Assembly: GCA_017506865.1 (NCBI GenBank) | Contig: JAFCMP010000046.1 | Coordinates: 1,054,001-1,118,000, forward strand | Source: Tribonema minus | Lineage: Eukaryota > Sar > Xanthophyceae > Tribonematales > Tribonemataceae | Direction: 5' to 3' | Length of the DNA stretch: 64,000 nt | Part shown: positions 23,731 to 35,433 of the stretch, piece by piece | Layout of the letters: the number at the start of each line of letters is the position of its first letter | How positions within the stretch are numbered: the first letter of the stretch is position 1 | Notes under the pieces: model-generated | The model's database searches: none | Told to the model about the DNA's origin: nothing | What the model saw: the letters and a program-made list of their open reading frames with translations, nothing else | Made by a program: the position numbers and the translations under genes

Positions 23731-25189
23731 GGCGTGAAGTGGCTGTGGTTTCTTGTAGTGCAGGGCCTGAGTGGCAGTGGTGTTCAAATTAGCACCATCA
23801 TTTTTTAAATGGCCATGCGTGCGTGCGCGGACCAATGTGGCATTGCTCAACTGCACTGAGGCTAGGGTGAGGGCTGGGACTGGCGCGAAGATACGTAATC
23901 AGCGCCTGTGCATCATTATGTGTAAGGTTATGTCAGCACTCACTGTACTTCAACATTGCACCTCAACACTGCGCTATTCTGACATTTTGAGCAGCAAGTA
24001 CCCGCCGCCAAAACTTTGCTTGAACAGGTGCTGAACACTGCCCCGTCCCCCTGCGCTGCCTGGCAGCACGCGCGCTTATATGCTTGTTTCTGGCAGCAGA
24101 ACATCCAGTAGCGAAGTGCAGGAATGTAATGTAAGCGGGGATTGGGGCTAGCCATATGGGAGCGCCATGGTGTGTATAGGGTCAAAGTACATTGGTATAG
24201 ACCTCAAAGGCACAGGATACGCAGTGTGCATGCCTTGCACAGCTCCACGATGCGTATGACACCAGTCGCATATACATGAGCACGCGTACCCGTGAGTGTA
24301 TGCGTACGCGTATGCATTTGTCACAATGGCATGCACCATAGGGACAGCTCTTTGCTCATCAAGACACGAATGAGAGCTTGCAAGTTCCGCAGCAACTCCC
24401 ATCGCGCGTCACTGTGCAAGCATTTTCTGCCAATTCTCATCAGCGCGCCCTTGCATTTCACAGGAGCAATGCCGCTGGCCGGGATGCAGCACAAGGGCGG
24501 GGTTCAAGAAGGGGGCTTCGGGGGGTGTCAGCGGGTACTGTGCGCTTCATGTCGAGCAGGCTGGCATTGAGGTGAGAAAACCTTATCAAGGACCTTGTTG
24601 AAGGACTGCAAAAGTTGACATGTGGTTCATTGCAGGTGTTGAAGACTTGAAACTAGACTTTGCTGCAGAGTATGCACATTGTTGACATGATGATGAGTTG
24701 ATTACAGTGTGAAGGCTACCATATAGACCAGCAGGACCCCAGCAGCACGGGGGTGTGAGTTGCACATTCATGCCCTACAAGAAGCTTGTCGTGGTGTCCA
24801 CTCTAGGCAAGGAACTTCTTTCAATGCTGTGCTGACTGTACGAGGCTGTCACTCTGGTCAGAGTCCCCTGACCGGTTCCTGGACACCTGCACGCTACGTC
24901 GTGCACCGCGCTGCCTCACAATGCAACAATGGCAGTGCAGCAGCAGTGCAGCACCACTGTACCATCCCAGCATGCGCGTATCATGCGCCACAGCAACGTC
25001 TTCCCTGCACTACTACGCACCTCACCGCTGCCTCCTTCTGAGCTTGCTGCAATACCCGCAGCCACCGCAGCCCCCCCCCCCCCCCCCCCCCTTCTGCTAA
25101 CATTGCCCAGTGCTCAGCAGCGCCATGATTCTCGGAACGCCGCCATTCACTGCTTTTTTGTCGCACATTGCAACTGATCGCTGCTGCAG
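23731..25189. other. Region with no confident gene
   Basis: It contains a poly-C run (about 25073-25091) ahead of the next coding exon. Upstream exons of the gene ending at 26104 probably lie here, but I could not define any with matching phases. Confidence 0.4.
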
Positions 25190-26104
25190 GGGGGTGCGTC
25201 GCCCGCTGCAGTTGCGGCCTCCAGGGGCAAGGCGCGACGCCGCCTCTCCAGCGACAGCACACACGCAACCGCTACCGGCAGCGAAGACGAGCACCACGCA
25301 GCAGCGGAGGCGACGGTGGCGCCGCCGCACGCAGCGGTGGCGGCAGCGGCGGCGGCGGCAGCGGAGGCGGTGACGCTGCGCCGCAGCCAGCGCAAGCGCT
25401 CCGCGCACGTGCTCTCGGACTTTGAGTTTGAGTACTACGGCGACGACTGCGCGCACGGCGCCGCCGACGACAACAGCAGCTCCGGCGGCATGGAGGACGA
25501 CAACACCGACGGCGCGGAGGACAGCGACGGCAGCGGCGGCAGCGGCGGCGGCGCTCAATTTCGGCAACTGGGTGATGACCGCGTGCGCATGCGCTGCGGC
25601 AGCGGTGGCGGCAGCAGCTGCGCGGCAGCGCAGGAGGGCAGCAGCAGCGGCAGCGGCGACGGCGGCGGTAGCGAGGCGCTGCTGCCGGACACGCTGGCGC
25701 TGTCGCTGCTGCTGGGGCTCAAGTCGGAGTGCCTGGCGAGCGCGGCCACAAGCACTGCCGCGGCGGCGGATGCGGCGGCAGCTGCGGCGCGTGTGAGCGC
25801 GGCGCACCACCTGCCGAAGCGCGTGCGGCGCGACTGGTGCAAGCGCGAGCGCAGCGCAGGCGCAGCAGCTGCGCAGTCGGCAGCAGCAGCAGCAGCGGGA
25901 GCTCAGGCGCCATCTGCGGCGGCGCAGCGGCCATGGCCAGCGCCGCTGTTCCGCTCCGAAGCTCTGGCGGCAGCGGCGCCTGCGCAGGGGGGGTGGGGCA
26001 TGGAGAGCGCTGCGTGCGGTGCGCTGCGCGGGCTGTCGTGCACGCAGGAGGAGGGCGCCGCTGCGGCAGTGCTCCTCATGGGGTGGCGCATGGGGCGCGC
26101 GTAG
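25190..26104 (+). CDS. Terminal exon of an Ala/Ser/Gly-rich protein, function unknown
   Basis: The frame opens after the acceptor gatcgctgctgcag at 25189 and runs about 304 codons to TAG at 26102-26104. It begins GGASPAAVAASRGKARRR. A basic segment, LRRSQRKRSAHVLSDFEFEY, is followed by acidic Asp/Glu/Gly/Ser tracts, a Leu-rich stretch ALLPDTLALSLLLGLK and a second basic patch PKRVRRDWCKRERS. The rest is poly-Ala and poly-Gly/Ser. The alternating basic and acidic blocks suggest a nuclear protein, but I do not recognise a domain. The 5' exons are not identified. A shorter reading from an internal start is possible. Confidence 0.5.
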   Translation, partial: GGASPAAVAASRGKARRRLSSDSTHATATGSEDEHHAAAEATVAPPHAAVAAAAAAAAEAVTLRRSQRKRSAHVLSDFEFEYYGDDCAHGAADDNSSSGGMEDDNTDGAEDSDGSGGSGGGAQFRQLGDDRVRMRCGSGGGSSCAAAQEGSSSGSGDGGGSEALLPDTLALSLLLGLKSECLASAATSTAAAADAAAAAARVSAAHHLPKRVRRDWCKRERSAGAAAAQSAAAAAAGAQAPSAAAQRPWPAPLFRSEALAAAAPAQGGWGMESAACGALRGLSCTQEEGAAAAVLLMGWRMGRA

Positions 26105-28677
26105 GCAGGGGGCAAAGGACATGCTAGGCGGGGGGGTACTTTTGGGGGGCATGCTGCATTTCAGGCCATCACTGCTGAGGGCGGCCTGTGTGGCTGGTGG
26201 TGCAAGTACCACATGGGGGTCGCCTAGGGGGGGGACTGCTAATGTCGCAGGGGGTTTGGGGGGATGGCATTTGAGCACTGCTGATCCCCACAGCGCGGCC
26301 ACAACCTGCGATTACAGCGCACACATCTGTAGCAGAACAAGGGAAGGAGGCTTTGCAAAGTTTGTAAGGTGGAGAGGGGCAGAAAGGGGGGGGGGGCAGG
26401 TGTAATGTGCAGTATGTCAGCGGCTGGGCATGCTCTGTAGGTTTTATGGATAGAGCTGCAATACACCCAAGGCAATGCGGATAGAGTGCAGGGCGCAAAT
26501 ATGTGGAGTAGATAGAAGCTGGGGTTATTCAGCATGTGCCGCGCCACGAGCAGATGCCGGCAGAAGTTCACTTGAAGTTGCGCACCACAACCTGACCATA
26601 GAGGCTGCGCCCTCAGCGAGTGCGTCAACAGCAGCTTGCTGCTTTCTTTGCCGCGCCAAAGGGATATACTACATGCATGTAGTATGCTGGTGCCCATCAA
26701 TGTGGCTACGGTCCACACGCACATCACATACTCGATTGACCATGTCGAAAGGAGTTGAAGTTTGTTTGTCGTATGATACCCTTCTGCCCTGCACATGTGC
26801 GCATGCATGGGTGATCATCTGAGAAATCTGAAGGGGCTGCATCGCGCATGCATGCATGTATTGAGACTGCACAAGCGGGTTTTGTGTCATTGTCATTGTT
26901 GACAATTAGACAGTTCCTTGTGCGGGTCATGACCCACCTGGCTTGACGCTATGTTGAGAGGTGTGGCAAGTGGATGAGGCTGTAGTGAGGGGCAAACGCC
27001 GTGTGGCCATGTGTCAAGTACAGTTTCTTTTTACTTCAGCAGTGGCAGCACATGAGCAGTGCGATTGGGATCAAGCCACAGTGCGCAACAGCCTTGTCAA
27101 GCAGTGCACGATGTGTGAACATGTTGACAATGCACGACAGTAGGTCTCGCTGATGGAAGTTCTGAGCTACATTGTCGAAGCACAGGCTGGTGCCTGCGTC
27201 TTGGGGATAAGAAGCCTGCATCGAGTTCATGCCGAGGCCTTTTTTTTTTTCCGGGAAGGAAATCGCGATCAGCACTGATATCGGATGCGTGCTCCTGATG
27301 AATTGGCACATTAGCTGAGGGAAGCGAAGCACACAACCATGGTGAGGCTCATTGGATTAGCAGCGGCTGGGGCCGTCCACCGCAATCAGGTCATGAGGGC
27401 CGAGGAGAGGGGCTACATGGCAGCGCAGGCAAGATTAAGATTCTCCTCCTTCAACCTGCCGATCAATGCAATGGTGATATTTCTGCATGGTGATGACTGC
27501 GCGTGAAGATGTATTTTTGCGTTGGCTGATGTAAAACAGTGTCTCAAGCCACAGCTGTTGTGGTGCGTCGCTGATCCTGTGTCTGCACGGCGACGCAACA
27601 AAGCTGCTCACATGCAATCAAACCCAAGCGATGATCAGCCGTGCTGCAGATTCCTCCTGGCTTTCGACGTTGTTGCACTACCGTATCAGTGCTTGCTGTG
27701 GTTCTTGGCATGCGCTGCATCGGTGGCAGCCCTGGTGCGCCTGTGGCGCAATTTGGCAATGACAAGATTTGATGTCAATCTCGCGAATACTCCTATTTCA
27801 ATTACCCTCGACAAGTCGTAGTTGTGGAGAGCGTGCCTTCATGCTTCATTGCAAAGCAACTATATCTCTCTTCGTTGTTTGTTGCTTACAAGTGTGGAGG
27901 TAGGGTCTTCAAGCAAGCGCATCTGTCGCCGTATCTTTCATCTCCGGCAGGGTTTTGCGTCGCTGGCACGGCGGGCTGGCGGGAGCCTCCGGCAAACTCA
28001 CGTTGCTATTTATTTGCATCTGGCAGCTCCTTCCGCAGGAGATGGTGTTCGGATATGAAAGTACATGGTTGCTGAGATTTGTGTGCTTCATGACTTCTTT
28101 CAAAAAGGTGCTTTCAGCCTTGTCACCACTGAGGAGCTCTGTTGGAGTCTCATCACCATTGCGGAGCTTTTGACTGCGGTGTGCTGTGCTTTTAGCCCAA
28201 AACAAGCGCTGCGCGAGGTTCATCTCTCACACCGATTCCTTTGCCGCCATGATGCAGAATTGTGCAAAATCCTCTGCTGCAGGGCCTTGCAGCCTCCGGA
28301 GTTGATGTGGATGACGTGCAACGAACGCATTAATCTGTGATGCTCTGCGTGTTGTAACATCTTGAAACTTGCAGTAACATCCAGCAACTGTAGGTTTGAG
28401 CTGGGCCGCAGCGCCAGCAGCACAATGTGGACTTGTTGCACTGCCAGTGGCCTCTGAAACTCTGCATCTGTTGTTGGGCACTCTGTACAGCAGCAACGGC
28501 ACAGATTTGGCGCGTACTGGTGTTGCGATGAGCCACATCCGCTGCTCTCACTTGCATGCTACGCACATGCGCAGTCGTCAACCACAGGTACACTTGCCAA
28601 CGGTGTAACGGCAGACCACCACTGTGCCTCCCGCAGCACCCTGACAGTACTCGCACCCCCCCCCCCCCCCCTGCCGC
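26105..28677. other. Intergenic region, one short candidate frame
   Basis: Mostly unassignable. A 55-codon frame starting at 27339 in a good start context (acaaccatgg) reads MVRLIGLAAAGAVHRNQVMR and might be a first exon, since a GTGATA donor follows its first ~45 codons. Other frames, including 27,909-28,223 on the minus strand, show no family resemblance. A C run lies at about 28656-28670, just before the CutA start. Confidence 0.3.
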
Positions 28678-31125
28678 ATGCTCCCCCTGCAGCAACAACA
28701 GCACATGCGCGCCGACGCCTACCGCGCAGGCCAGCAGTCCACGCAGCCTCAGCAGCAGTATCAGCAGCCCCCCCCTCAGCAGCCTCAGTACCAGCAGGCC
28801 CCTCCCCCTCAGACTGTGTATGCAGCGCCGGCACCCCAGCCCGTGGCCCAGGCAGTGCCCGCTGCTGCTCCCGCGGCCACTGTGTACAGGTAACGCGCGA
28901 TTTTGTGCATTTTCAAACCTGGTCGTTGAATTGATCATGTGATCGGGCGTGTCCGTACGCATGCATGTATGTATGTACAGTCGTAGAAGCACAGGCTCAT
29001 GCACACAAAAGCGCTCGTGTACCCTGCGTCACAGTCTCTGCTGGTGCGACAGTGTTCTGTGATGAGAGCTGAGCAGGGCCAGTCTGCTGACCGTGCTTGT
29101 ATGCGCATCCCACTTCCAACCTCAGTGACTATCATCATGCGTACATTGGTGATGGTAGCATAGTAGCTCGGGAGTAGCTCGCTCTACAGCTACTCATTTA
29201 CACTGTTTGTCGCCATGATGTGTGGCATGATGCATTGCGTGATGCGTAGTGGTGCAGAGGTCTGACTGCAGGAGTCTGCCCAACGCTACCTTCTGAAGCA
29301 GTGGAGCAAGCCGGTATTTTAAACCTTCAGCCACCGCGCTGCAACGCATTCCGCAGGCGTCACAATTTCCTTCATCTTTCCAGACAGCTGATGACAACAA
29401 TTGATGTCAGGTGTCAATATGCTCATCGTGCCGCACTCTGTCACTCTTCCACGGCGTACAGTGACAAACAATTGGAGTACGCAAAACCATTTCACATTAT
29501 TCTGTTGCGTTTGAGCACCCTTTGCTCTTGTCTGACCTGAAGCTCGGCATACACCCCTTTGAAATGCCCCCTCCACATCGCTTCACACAGGGACGAGCAG
29601 GCCCTGAAGGCATCGTCGCCAGCGCCTGCCGCTGCCCCGCTGTTCTCAACAGTCACGGTGTCCAGCCCTACTCCCGAGAAGGCTAAGGAGGTGGCCTCGC
29701 GCCTTGTGGCGGATAAGCTGGCGGCCAGCGTCAGCATCATCCCCGCTGTGCAGACGGTGTACTCGTGGCGCGGGGAGGTCCGCATGGTGAGCAGTTGACT
29801 GGATGACTGTAAGGTGCAAGTACTTGAAGTTGGCCAGTGTCAGCATCATTCCTGCTGTGCAGACAGTGTACTTGTGGCGCGGGGAGGTCCGCATGGTGAG
29901 CGATTTTGGCCGGAGAATTTCGAGTGCAAGTACCTGTGAAGTTGTGGCTTGCGTAAAGCACCGCTCACCTAATCCGCTTGCACTTGCATCTGTATGAATG
30001 TAGTGTCAACGCTTTATATAGGTGCAGAGCTGGCTCGTTGGACTGCTATGCTATTGCACAATGGTGACAATATGTTGCATGCAACGAATCACGAGGCATT
30101 GCATTGCATTTGCGTTTCTGACAGCGGTGTATCCACAGACTGCACCCATGAGCATGCAGTACTGCTCAGTGATGTACATAGGGTGTTTCTCAAGGCACAA
30201 TGCGGCTTTGTACCTCAGAGTCATGGGTGTATAAGCAGCGACGGATTCAAGCTTTCAAGGCATGGTGTTCTTTTGCACTCTTTGATTGCCACAGAGGCAC
30301 TGGTCAGTTTGTGGCTTACAACTCTTTCTCTGTCACCGGCCCTCTGCATTGTATGCACTGCCCGATGTGCTATCACAGGATGACGAGACACTGCTCGTGT
30401 GCAAAACCAGGTGAGGCACACACTTCAACTTCAACTGTGACTGTAACTTAAACCATCACTGCAACAAGTTGCTGTTCAATTCTTTGCTCAGCCATGAGCA
30501 GGAAGGTCAGGCTAACTTATCATGTGATGCATTTTCATTCAAGCTTGAACTCGACTCGCTGATTCAAAGAACAGTCCATGCACATATGGCTGTACGACAG
30601 TCAACGCACACTGTGGCTCTCATCACTATCCTCACATCATGCACAACCACTGCATAAGTCAGGCAGCCATGCACCCGGGCATACGTCACCCTTATGGCTT
30701 GTAGGTGTGCAACAGTTCATATCAAGGTGGCGCACATGCCGCCAAACCTCAGCCGCTGCAGCATCCTCAGTCAGCACTGACACACTCTCAACCAGTTTCA
30801 CCCGCAAGTGTGCCGTTTGTACTTTTTCTTAATTCTCGCGTTGTGCGTGAAAAAGCGCAGATGGTGGATGTCCAGCTTGCAACCAGAATCTGCACGTGTG
30901 TTGACCGTTTGTACCTGTTCCTACCAACATGTCCTCGTGTGTGCCAACCTTTGTGCTCGGTATCACGTTTGAACTTTCAACAGGACGGCACTGGTGGATG
31001 AGCTGGTGAAGATGGTGGAACTGCTCAGCGGTCGCGGCGAGATACCGGAGGTCGTTGCAGCGCACGTCATCGGCGGCAGCCAGGAGTACCTCTCGTTCAT
31101 ACTCGAGGGGACCAAGGAGCCCTAA
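28678..31125 (+). CDS. CutA family protein with Gln/Pro-rich N-terminal extension
   Basis: Four exons, 193 residues: 28678-28889, 29591-29786, 30379-30410, 30984-31125; phases match (2, 0, 2) and the frame closes at TAA. The first 71 residues are Q/P-rich. The rest matches CutA1 along its length: FSTVTVSSPTPEKAKEVASR, VQTVYSWRGEVRM, the 32-base exon DDETLLVCKT, then ALVDELVKMVELL and EIPEVVAAHVIGG. CutA forms very stable trimers linked to divalent-cation tolerance in bacteria and found in plastids and other compartments in plants. Two usually conserved residues are changed: the Cys of LAAC is Ser (LAASVS), and the His-Pro-Tyr before PE is replaced (GRGEIPE), so metal binding may differ. The extension might hide a targeting peptide; an earlier start exon is possible. 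Confidence 0.88.
29828..29905 (+). repeat. Partial copy of CutA exon 2 with its splice donor
   Basis: About 75 bases starting tggccagtgtcagcatcat repeat the 3' half of CutA exon 2 and its gtgagc donor 40 bases into the following intron. The copy encodes ASVSIIPAVQTVYLWRGEVR: six base changes, only one altering the protein (Ser to Leu). Confidence 0.92.
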
Positions 31126-31621
31126 CCCACAGCTTCGCTTGTGGCTCGGAAATTTGACGTGAACGAACGTGTCTGCGCAATGTGTCTGCGGGACGGGGGT
31201 AGGTGTCTGCAGTGCAGACTGGTTGCGTGAAAGCGGGCGGCGCTGCGGAACTGGTATGTAGCTGTGTGCGATGCCCTCGTGAGGCAGAGGCAAGCAGGGC
31301 GTAGGTATGCAACCTCATGCGCGCATTGGCGCATTCGTTCGCAGTGACAGGCTGGTACAATGTTCCTGGAAGCATTCATCAATGGCGTCTGGGTGTTGGT
31401 CCGCCCCTCAAGTGAGCAAGCAGGTTTTATGATGTGTGCAATAGCTGCAACTGCACCTGGAGTTACTACGCCTCCTCAGGGATCCCGCGCATGCGCGCAG
31501 CCCCTGCTCTACTGCCAATGGCATGGTGCACGCGCTGGTTTGAAAGAAATGCAAGGTGTGTGAGCAATGACAATTGAAGTTCCTACAGTTGGTCTTGAGA
31601 AACCCTTGCTGATGTTGCTGC
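31126..31621. other. Intergenic region after CutA
   Basis: Probable CutA 3' UTR and spacer. Nothing else recognisable. Confidence 0.4.
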
Positions 31622-32313
31622 TGCCTTTGTTATTGCTGCCTGCAACATATGTTCACTTTCTTTTGGTTTTGGGTAGCCCAATGGTGTACGTGCAGCCTCT
31701 TGCGTTTCTGCGCATGCTGCTTGCTTGCTTGTATTTGTATGATGCGACGCACAAGTGGTTGCCTGCTTGCGCATGCATACGACTGCAATTATTCCTCCCT
31801 GACAGCCCGCGTTGTGGCTGCGCAACTTCTGCCGTTCACAAAAGCTTTAGGTGCATTTGCTTGTACCTGCAACATCATTGTGGAAAAGAAACGTGGAATG
31901 TGGAGAGTTCGAGGGGTGGACGTCAGGATGGGGACATTTCTTATTGAGGAGGGGGGGGGGGGGGGGCTGTGGGTTGAGTTGGGGATCGGGAGGATGTGAG
32001 GATTGGGGGTACTTGATTGGGAAGGGGGTTGGTGTGTGGGGTGGATGCGGTGGGTACCTCCATAATGGAGGTTACACATCAACCGGCGGTAGTGCAAGAC
32101 CGGTGACATGCGCGATGGGACGACGCAAGCGTCGTGATCCATCTGGTGTGTAAACATTCGTGTGAAAAGTTGGTGGACAATGTCCACCATATCAGTTTTC
32201 ACACTGATAAGAACAGATACTACACTTGATCATAGCCAAAAGGCACGGTGATCGTATGATCCAGACTTCAGGTATGCGCGCAGGGTGGACCCAAAAGCAA
32301 AACCACTCGCAAA
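31622..32313. repeat. U2-bearing duplicated segment, copy 1
   Basis: It matches 34650-35433 in the same orientation, from gcctttgtt to ccactcgcaaa. It carries a U2 snRNA gene on the minus strand. Relative to copy 2 it lacks ~91 bases (copy 2: about 34897-34987); the missing part is bounded by a short direct repeat (gcttgtac / gcttgcac), so a deletion by recombination between those is likely. Confidence 0.9.
32075..32258 (-). ncRNA. U2 small nuclear RNA, copy 1
   Basis: Read on the minus strand, the sequence ttttggct, atgatcaagtgtagtatctg and ttcttatcagt reproduces the 5' domain of U2, including the branch-point recognition GTAGTA. It is followed by stem-loop IIa (atcagtgtgaaaactgat), IIb (ggtggacattgtccacc), III (gacgcttgcgtc within gatgg...cccatc) and IV (accggtcttgcactaccgccggt). 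U2 pairs with the intron branch site in the spliceosome, which fits the intron-rich genes here. Ends are estimated by comparison with known U2. Oddities: GGCUAAG is GGCUAUG, and no standard Sm site (AUUUUUG type) is visible between IIb and III; AACUUUUCA is the nearest. Confidence 0.93.
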
Positions 32314-34139
32314 GGGATGCGTTTTTCAGTAGCGCAGCAAGAGATAAATGCAGTTTTGGAACCAAAAGTGGGGCCACCAGTTTTGTGAGGGTCTACCGCA
32401 GGAATGTGGTTCTTGGGCATCCTCATACTTTCTACGGCCAAGCGCGGCAACGTAAGGCATACAGCTTCAACACAAGGCCGGCGTCTTACTTTAAAACCCT
32501 AATGAAAACAAATCAAAAGATCGTAGAGCTCTAGGTGACAAGGGATGGTTAGCCGCAAGTGCCTGCCACCAGTGACCGTGGTCGCCGCTGCTGCAGCAAC
32601 TGGCCACTAGTCAAACAATACCACCGTATCCACCAGTCAAAATGACTTTTGTGTGCAAGCTCTTAGCGTTCGAGGCATGGGTGTTCAGTATTGGAAAGGT
32701 CTCACGTGTTCGGTAGGCCAGCTCCAGCCGGCAGCCCAACACAGAGGTCAGCAGCTAGTGACAGCGCTCTTGAATGCGCGTAGTGTAGAAGGTGATGACG
32801 CGGGTTTTGAACCTAATCCAAGTAGGGCAAGCTATGGTGAACGCGGCGATGGTGTCGGGTGTGTAGGTGAGTAGGTCATAACCTACGGTCAATCAAGCAG
32901 GAATTGATGTACGCCATGCATCACCAGCGCCAATTCAGCAGGCATGCATATGTGCACCACCCAGAACATTGCAGTCAAGCACAGGCAGTGCAGCATTGTT
33001 GGTTGGTTTGAAGGATACGGGCAATGTGAGAGCGTATGGCACAGCAGTGAGCAGGCCACGGCGGCACAATGCAAAGCATCACAAGGCACACAATGTCACA
33101 CTCATGTACTTCGAAGTATGCAAAATGGTGGGGTAGAGACTGCGCCATCTGTTGCTATTGTCCAGCGTCGTCACATGCCCTGCGTAACCTTCAGGAGCAT
33201 TGTTGTGCATAGCTTGCTGACCCTCGTCACAGATCTCCTGTGGCCAAGCTCCATGACACACGTGGCATTGCCAAGACTTGACTTTTCGTAGGAATGCAAA
33301 TGGTCATAGAACTCCGACTCCGGACCTTTGCCTTTGCCAGCCCTAGATCATGAGGGGTCTCGAGCAAGTCTTCATGTAGTGGCAGCCCATCCGGTGATCC
33401 TCCTGTAGCTGGCCCATGTAGCAACTGCACATGTGCAATTTGAGGGTCTGCACGTGATAAATTACCAGGACTGAATGCGTCTTCGGGTGAGACTTGCACC
33501 GATCAATTTTGCGCGTTGGTCCAAAAAGGTTCTTGTTCACTCCACGAGCACCCACCCTGGTCCAAAAATGGTTTTGTTCACTCCACGAGCAGCCACCCTG
33601 GCACCATCTGCAACAAGTCGCTGCTCACGTTGCTGTGGTGTCTCTCGCGCACGAGCATCAGACTGCCTAGCAAGACGCGCAGCGAGACACGTTGCTCGCG
33701 TTGCTCTTGTGTTTCTCGCAGAGACCGCCTAGCACGGTCAACAGCAGACCGTTGCTCACGTTGCGCTGTTGTCTCTCGCATAGGCGGCCTAGCACGGTCA
33801 ACAGCAAGCCCGTTGCTCACGCTCTATCGCGGTGGACACTCGTTGCACCTTCGCTTGCGACCTTGCTCTGATACGACGGCCGATTGAGTGCCACTGTTGC
33901 ACGCTGCGGCTGCTGTTACTGCTGCTGCCACTGTCGTTGACACTGCGCCTCGCTCGTTTCTGCTGGTCTGTTGCCTGTTGGTCATGATCAAGTGATTTCG
34001 GTTTCGAAGTTAAACTTTGACAGCACACGACTTGAACTTGGTTCACCTCCCTCCCCCCCACGAAGTAGAAGCGTGCGCACGGCGCGCGCTCGCTGCGCCG
34101 CTTGCGGACCGTTGATGCGTGCCGACAATCAAAATTAAC
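32314..34139. other. Region with short tandem repeats, no gene
   Basis: I see no supportable coding exon. At about 33512-33600 a ~42 bp unit containing tggtccaaaaa and gttcactccacgagca is repeated twice. At about 33615-33835 a ~72 bp unit containing cgttgctc(a/g)cgttgc and tctcgca is repeated three to four times. Confidence 0.5.
33512..33835. repeat. Two adjacent tandem arrays (~42 bp and ~72 bp units)
   Basis: The first array has two units sharing gttcactccacgagca. The second shares the string cctagcacggtcaacagca between its last two units and looser similarity in earlier ones. Confidence 0.8.
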
Positions 34140-34245
34140 TCATGATGACGGTGCAGAAGCAGCCTTGAACGACAGCCTCCCCTGATTCAGCCCGTGCTGC
34201 CGGTCCTGAGGGGGCGACGCAGGCCGTGGCGGCTCACTGGCCGCT

Positions 34246-34662
34246 ATGGCCAATGGACAGGCCCAGCTGGGGCCGGAGTTGCATGCACAGCTTGGCATCT
34301 TCCTACAGATGCCGGGCGTGCAGCAGGCGGTTGCCGCTGGTTGCCGCTGCACTGCAGCGGAACAAGGCTGGCCGGGAAGACAGGCAGGGGCCACAATTAT
34401 TGCGGCTGCGGAGGCGCGAGCGGCCGTGTCGAGAGACATGACCATATGGGCGGCGACAGCCACCAAGACGTTCTTCCTCCTCGGCGGCTGGTTCTTGCCG
34501 GAGTGGCAGACCTGGGGCACGCTGGCCCAACTTAAGGGCAGGCTGCCGGCGCTGGAGGGGGATACGCCCTTGGTGGAGTGGACAGAGTCCGTGGCGTCCG
34601 ATTTCATGGAGGCCAGGTGGTATCCTGAGGCGTACAAGCCCGTCAGCGACGCCTTTGTTGTT
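34246..34662 (+). mobile_element. Truncated ORF fragment, probably retroelement-derived
   Basis: A G+C-rich frame starting MANGQAQLGPELHAQLGIFL runs through TKTFFLLGGWFLPEWQTW and ARWYPEAYKPVSDAF, then is cut off where the U2-bearing duplicated segment (copy 2) begins at about 34650. Its composition differs from the flanks. It has no recognised domain; I suspect an element because of its abrupt end and the LINE-like fragment 1.4 kb downstream. Confidence 0.4.
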
Positions 34663-35433
34663 GCTGCCTGCAACATATGTTCACTTTCTTTTGGTTTTGG
34701 GTAGCCCAATGGTATACGTGCAGCCTCTTGCGTTTCTGCGCATGCTGCTTGCTTGCTTGTATTTGTATGATGCGACGCACAAGTGGTTGCCTGCTTGCGC
34801 ATGCATACGACTGCAATTATTCCTCCCTGACAGCCCGCGTTGTGGCTGCGCAACTTCTGCCGTTCACAAAAGCTTTAGGTGCATTTGCTTGTACTTTTAT
34901 TATATTCCACTTGTGGCTGTGGAAATGCCATGTTGTAGGTGTGTCGCCTTGTTCTCACTCTTGGATGTAGCATGCAAAGCTTGCACCTGCAACATCATTG
35001 TGGAAAAGAAACGTGGAATGTGGAGAGTTGGAGGGGTGGACGTCAGGATGGGGACATTTCTTATTGAGGAGGGGAGGGGGGGGGGCTGTGGGTTGAGTTG
35101 GGGATCGGGAGGATGTGAGGATTGGGGGTACTGGATTGGGAAGGGGGTTGGTGTGTGGGGTGGATGCGGTGGGTACCTCCATAATTGAGGTTACACATCA
35201 ACCGGCGGTAGTGCAAGACCGGTGACATGCGCGATGGGACGACGCAAGCGTCGTGATCCATCTGGTGTGTAAACATTCGTGTGAAAAGTTGGTGGACAAT
35301 GTCCACCATATCAGTTTTCACACTGATAAGAACAGATACTACACTTGATCATAGCCAAAAGGCACGGTGATCGTATGATCCGGTCTCCAGGTATGCGCGC
35401 AGGGTGTACCCAAAAGCAAAACCACTCGCAAAA
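34650..35433. repeat. U2-bearing duplicated segment, copy 2
   Basis: Second copy of 31622-32313, displaced by about 3.1 kb. Identity is high, with a handful of substitutions and short indels in the flanks and none seen inside the U2 gene. It retains the ~91 bases missing from copy 1. Confidence 0.9.
35194..35377 (-). ncRNA. U2 small nuclear RNA, copy 2
   Basis: Same sequence and folds as copy 1, including the GGCUAUG variant and the unusual Sm-site region. The matching upstream flank on the minus-strand side extends only ~55 bases (to about 35433), so any shared promoter must be very short, or one copy uses different upstream sequence. Confidence 0.92.

Noticed and set aside
25097-26302. Minus-strand 401-codon Arg/Ala-rich frame
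   Set aside because: Shadow of the plus-strand exon 25190-26104, which has the more protein-like acidic and basic segments and an acceptor in phase.
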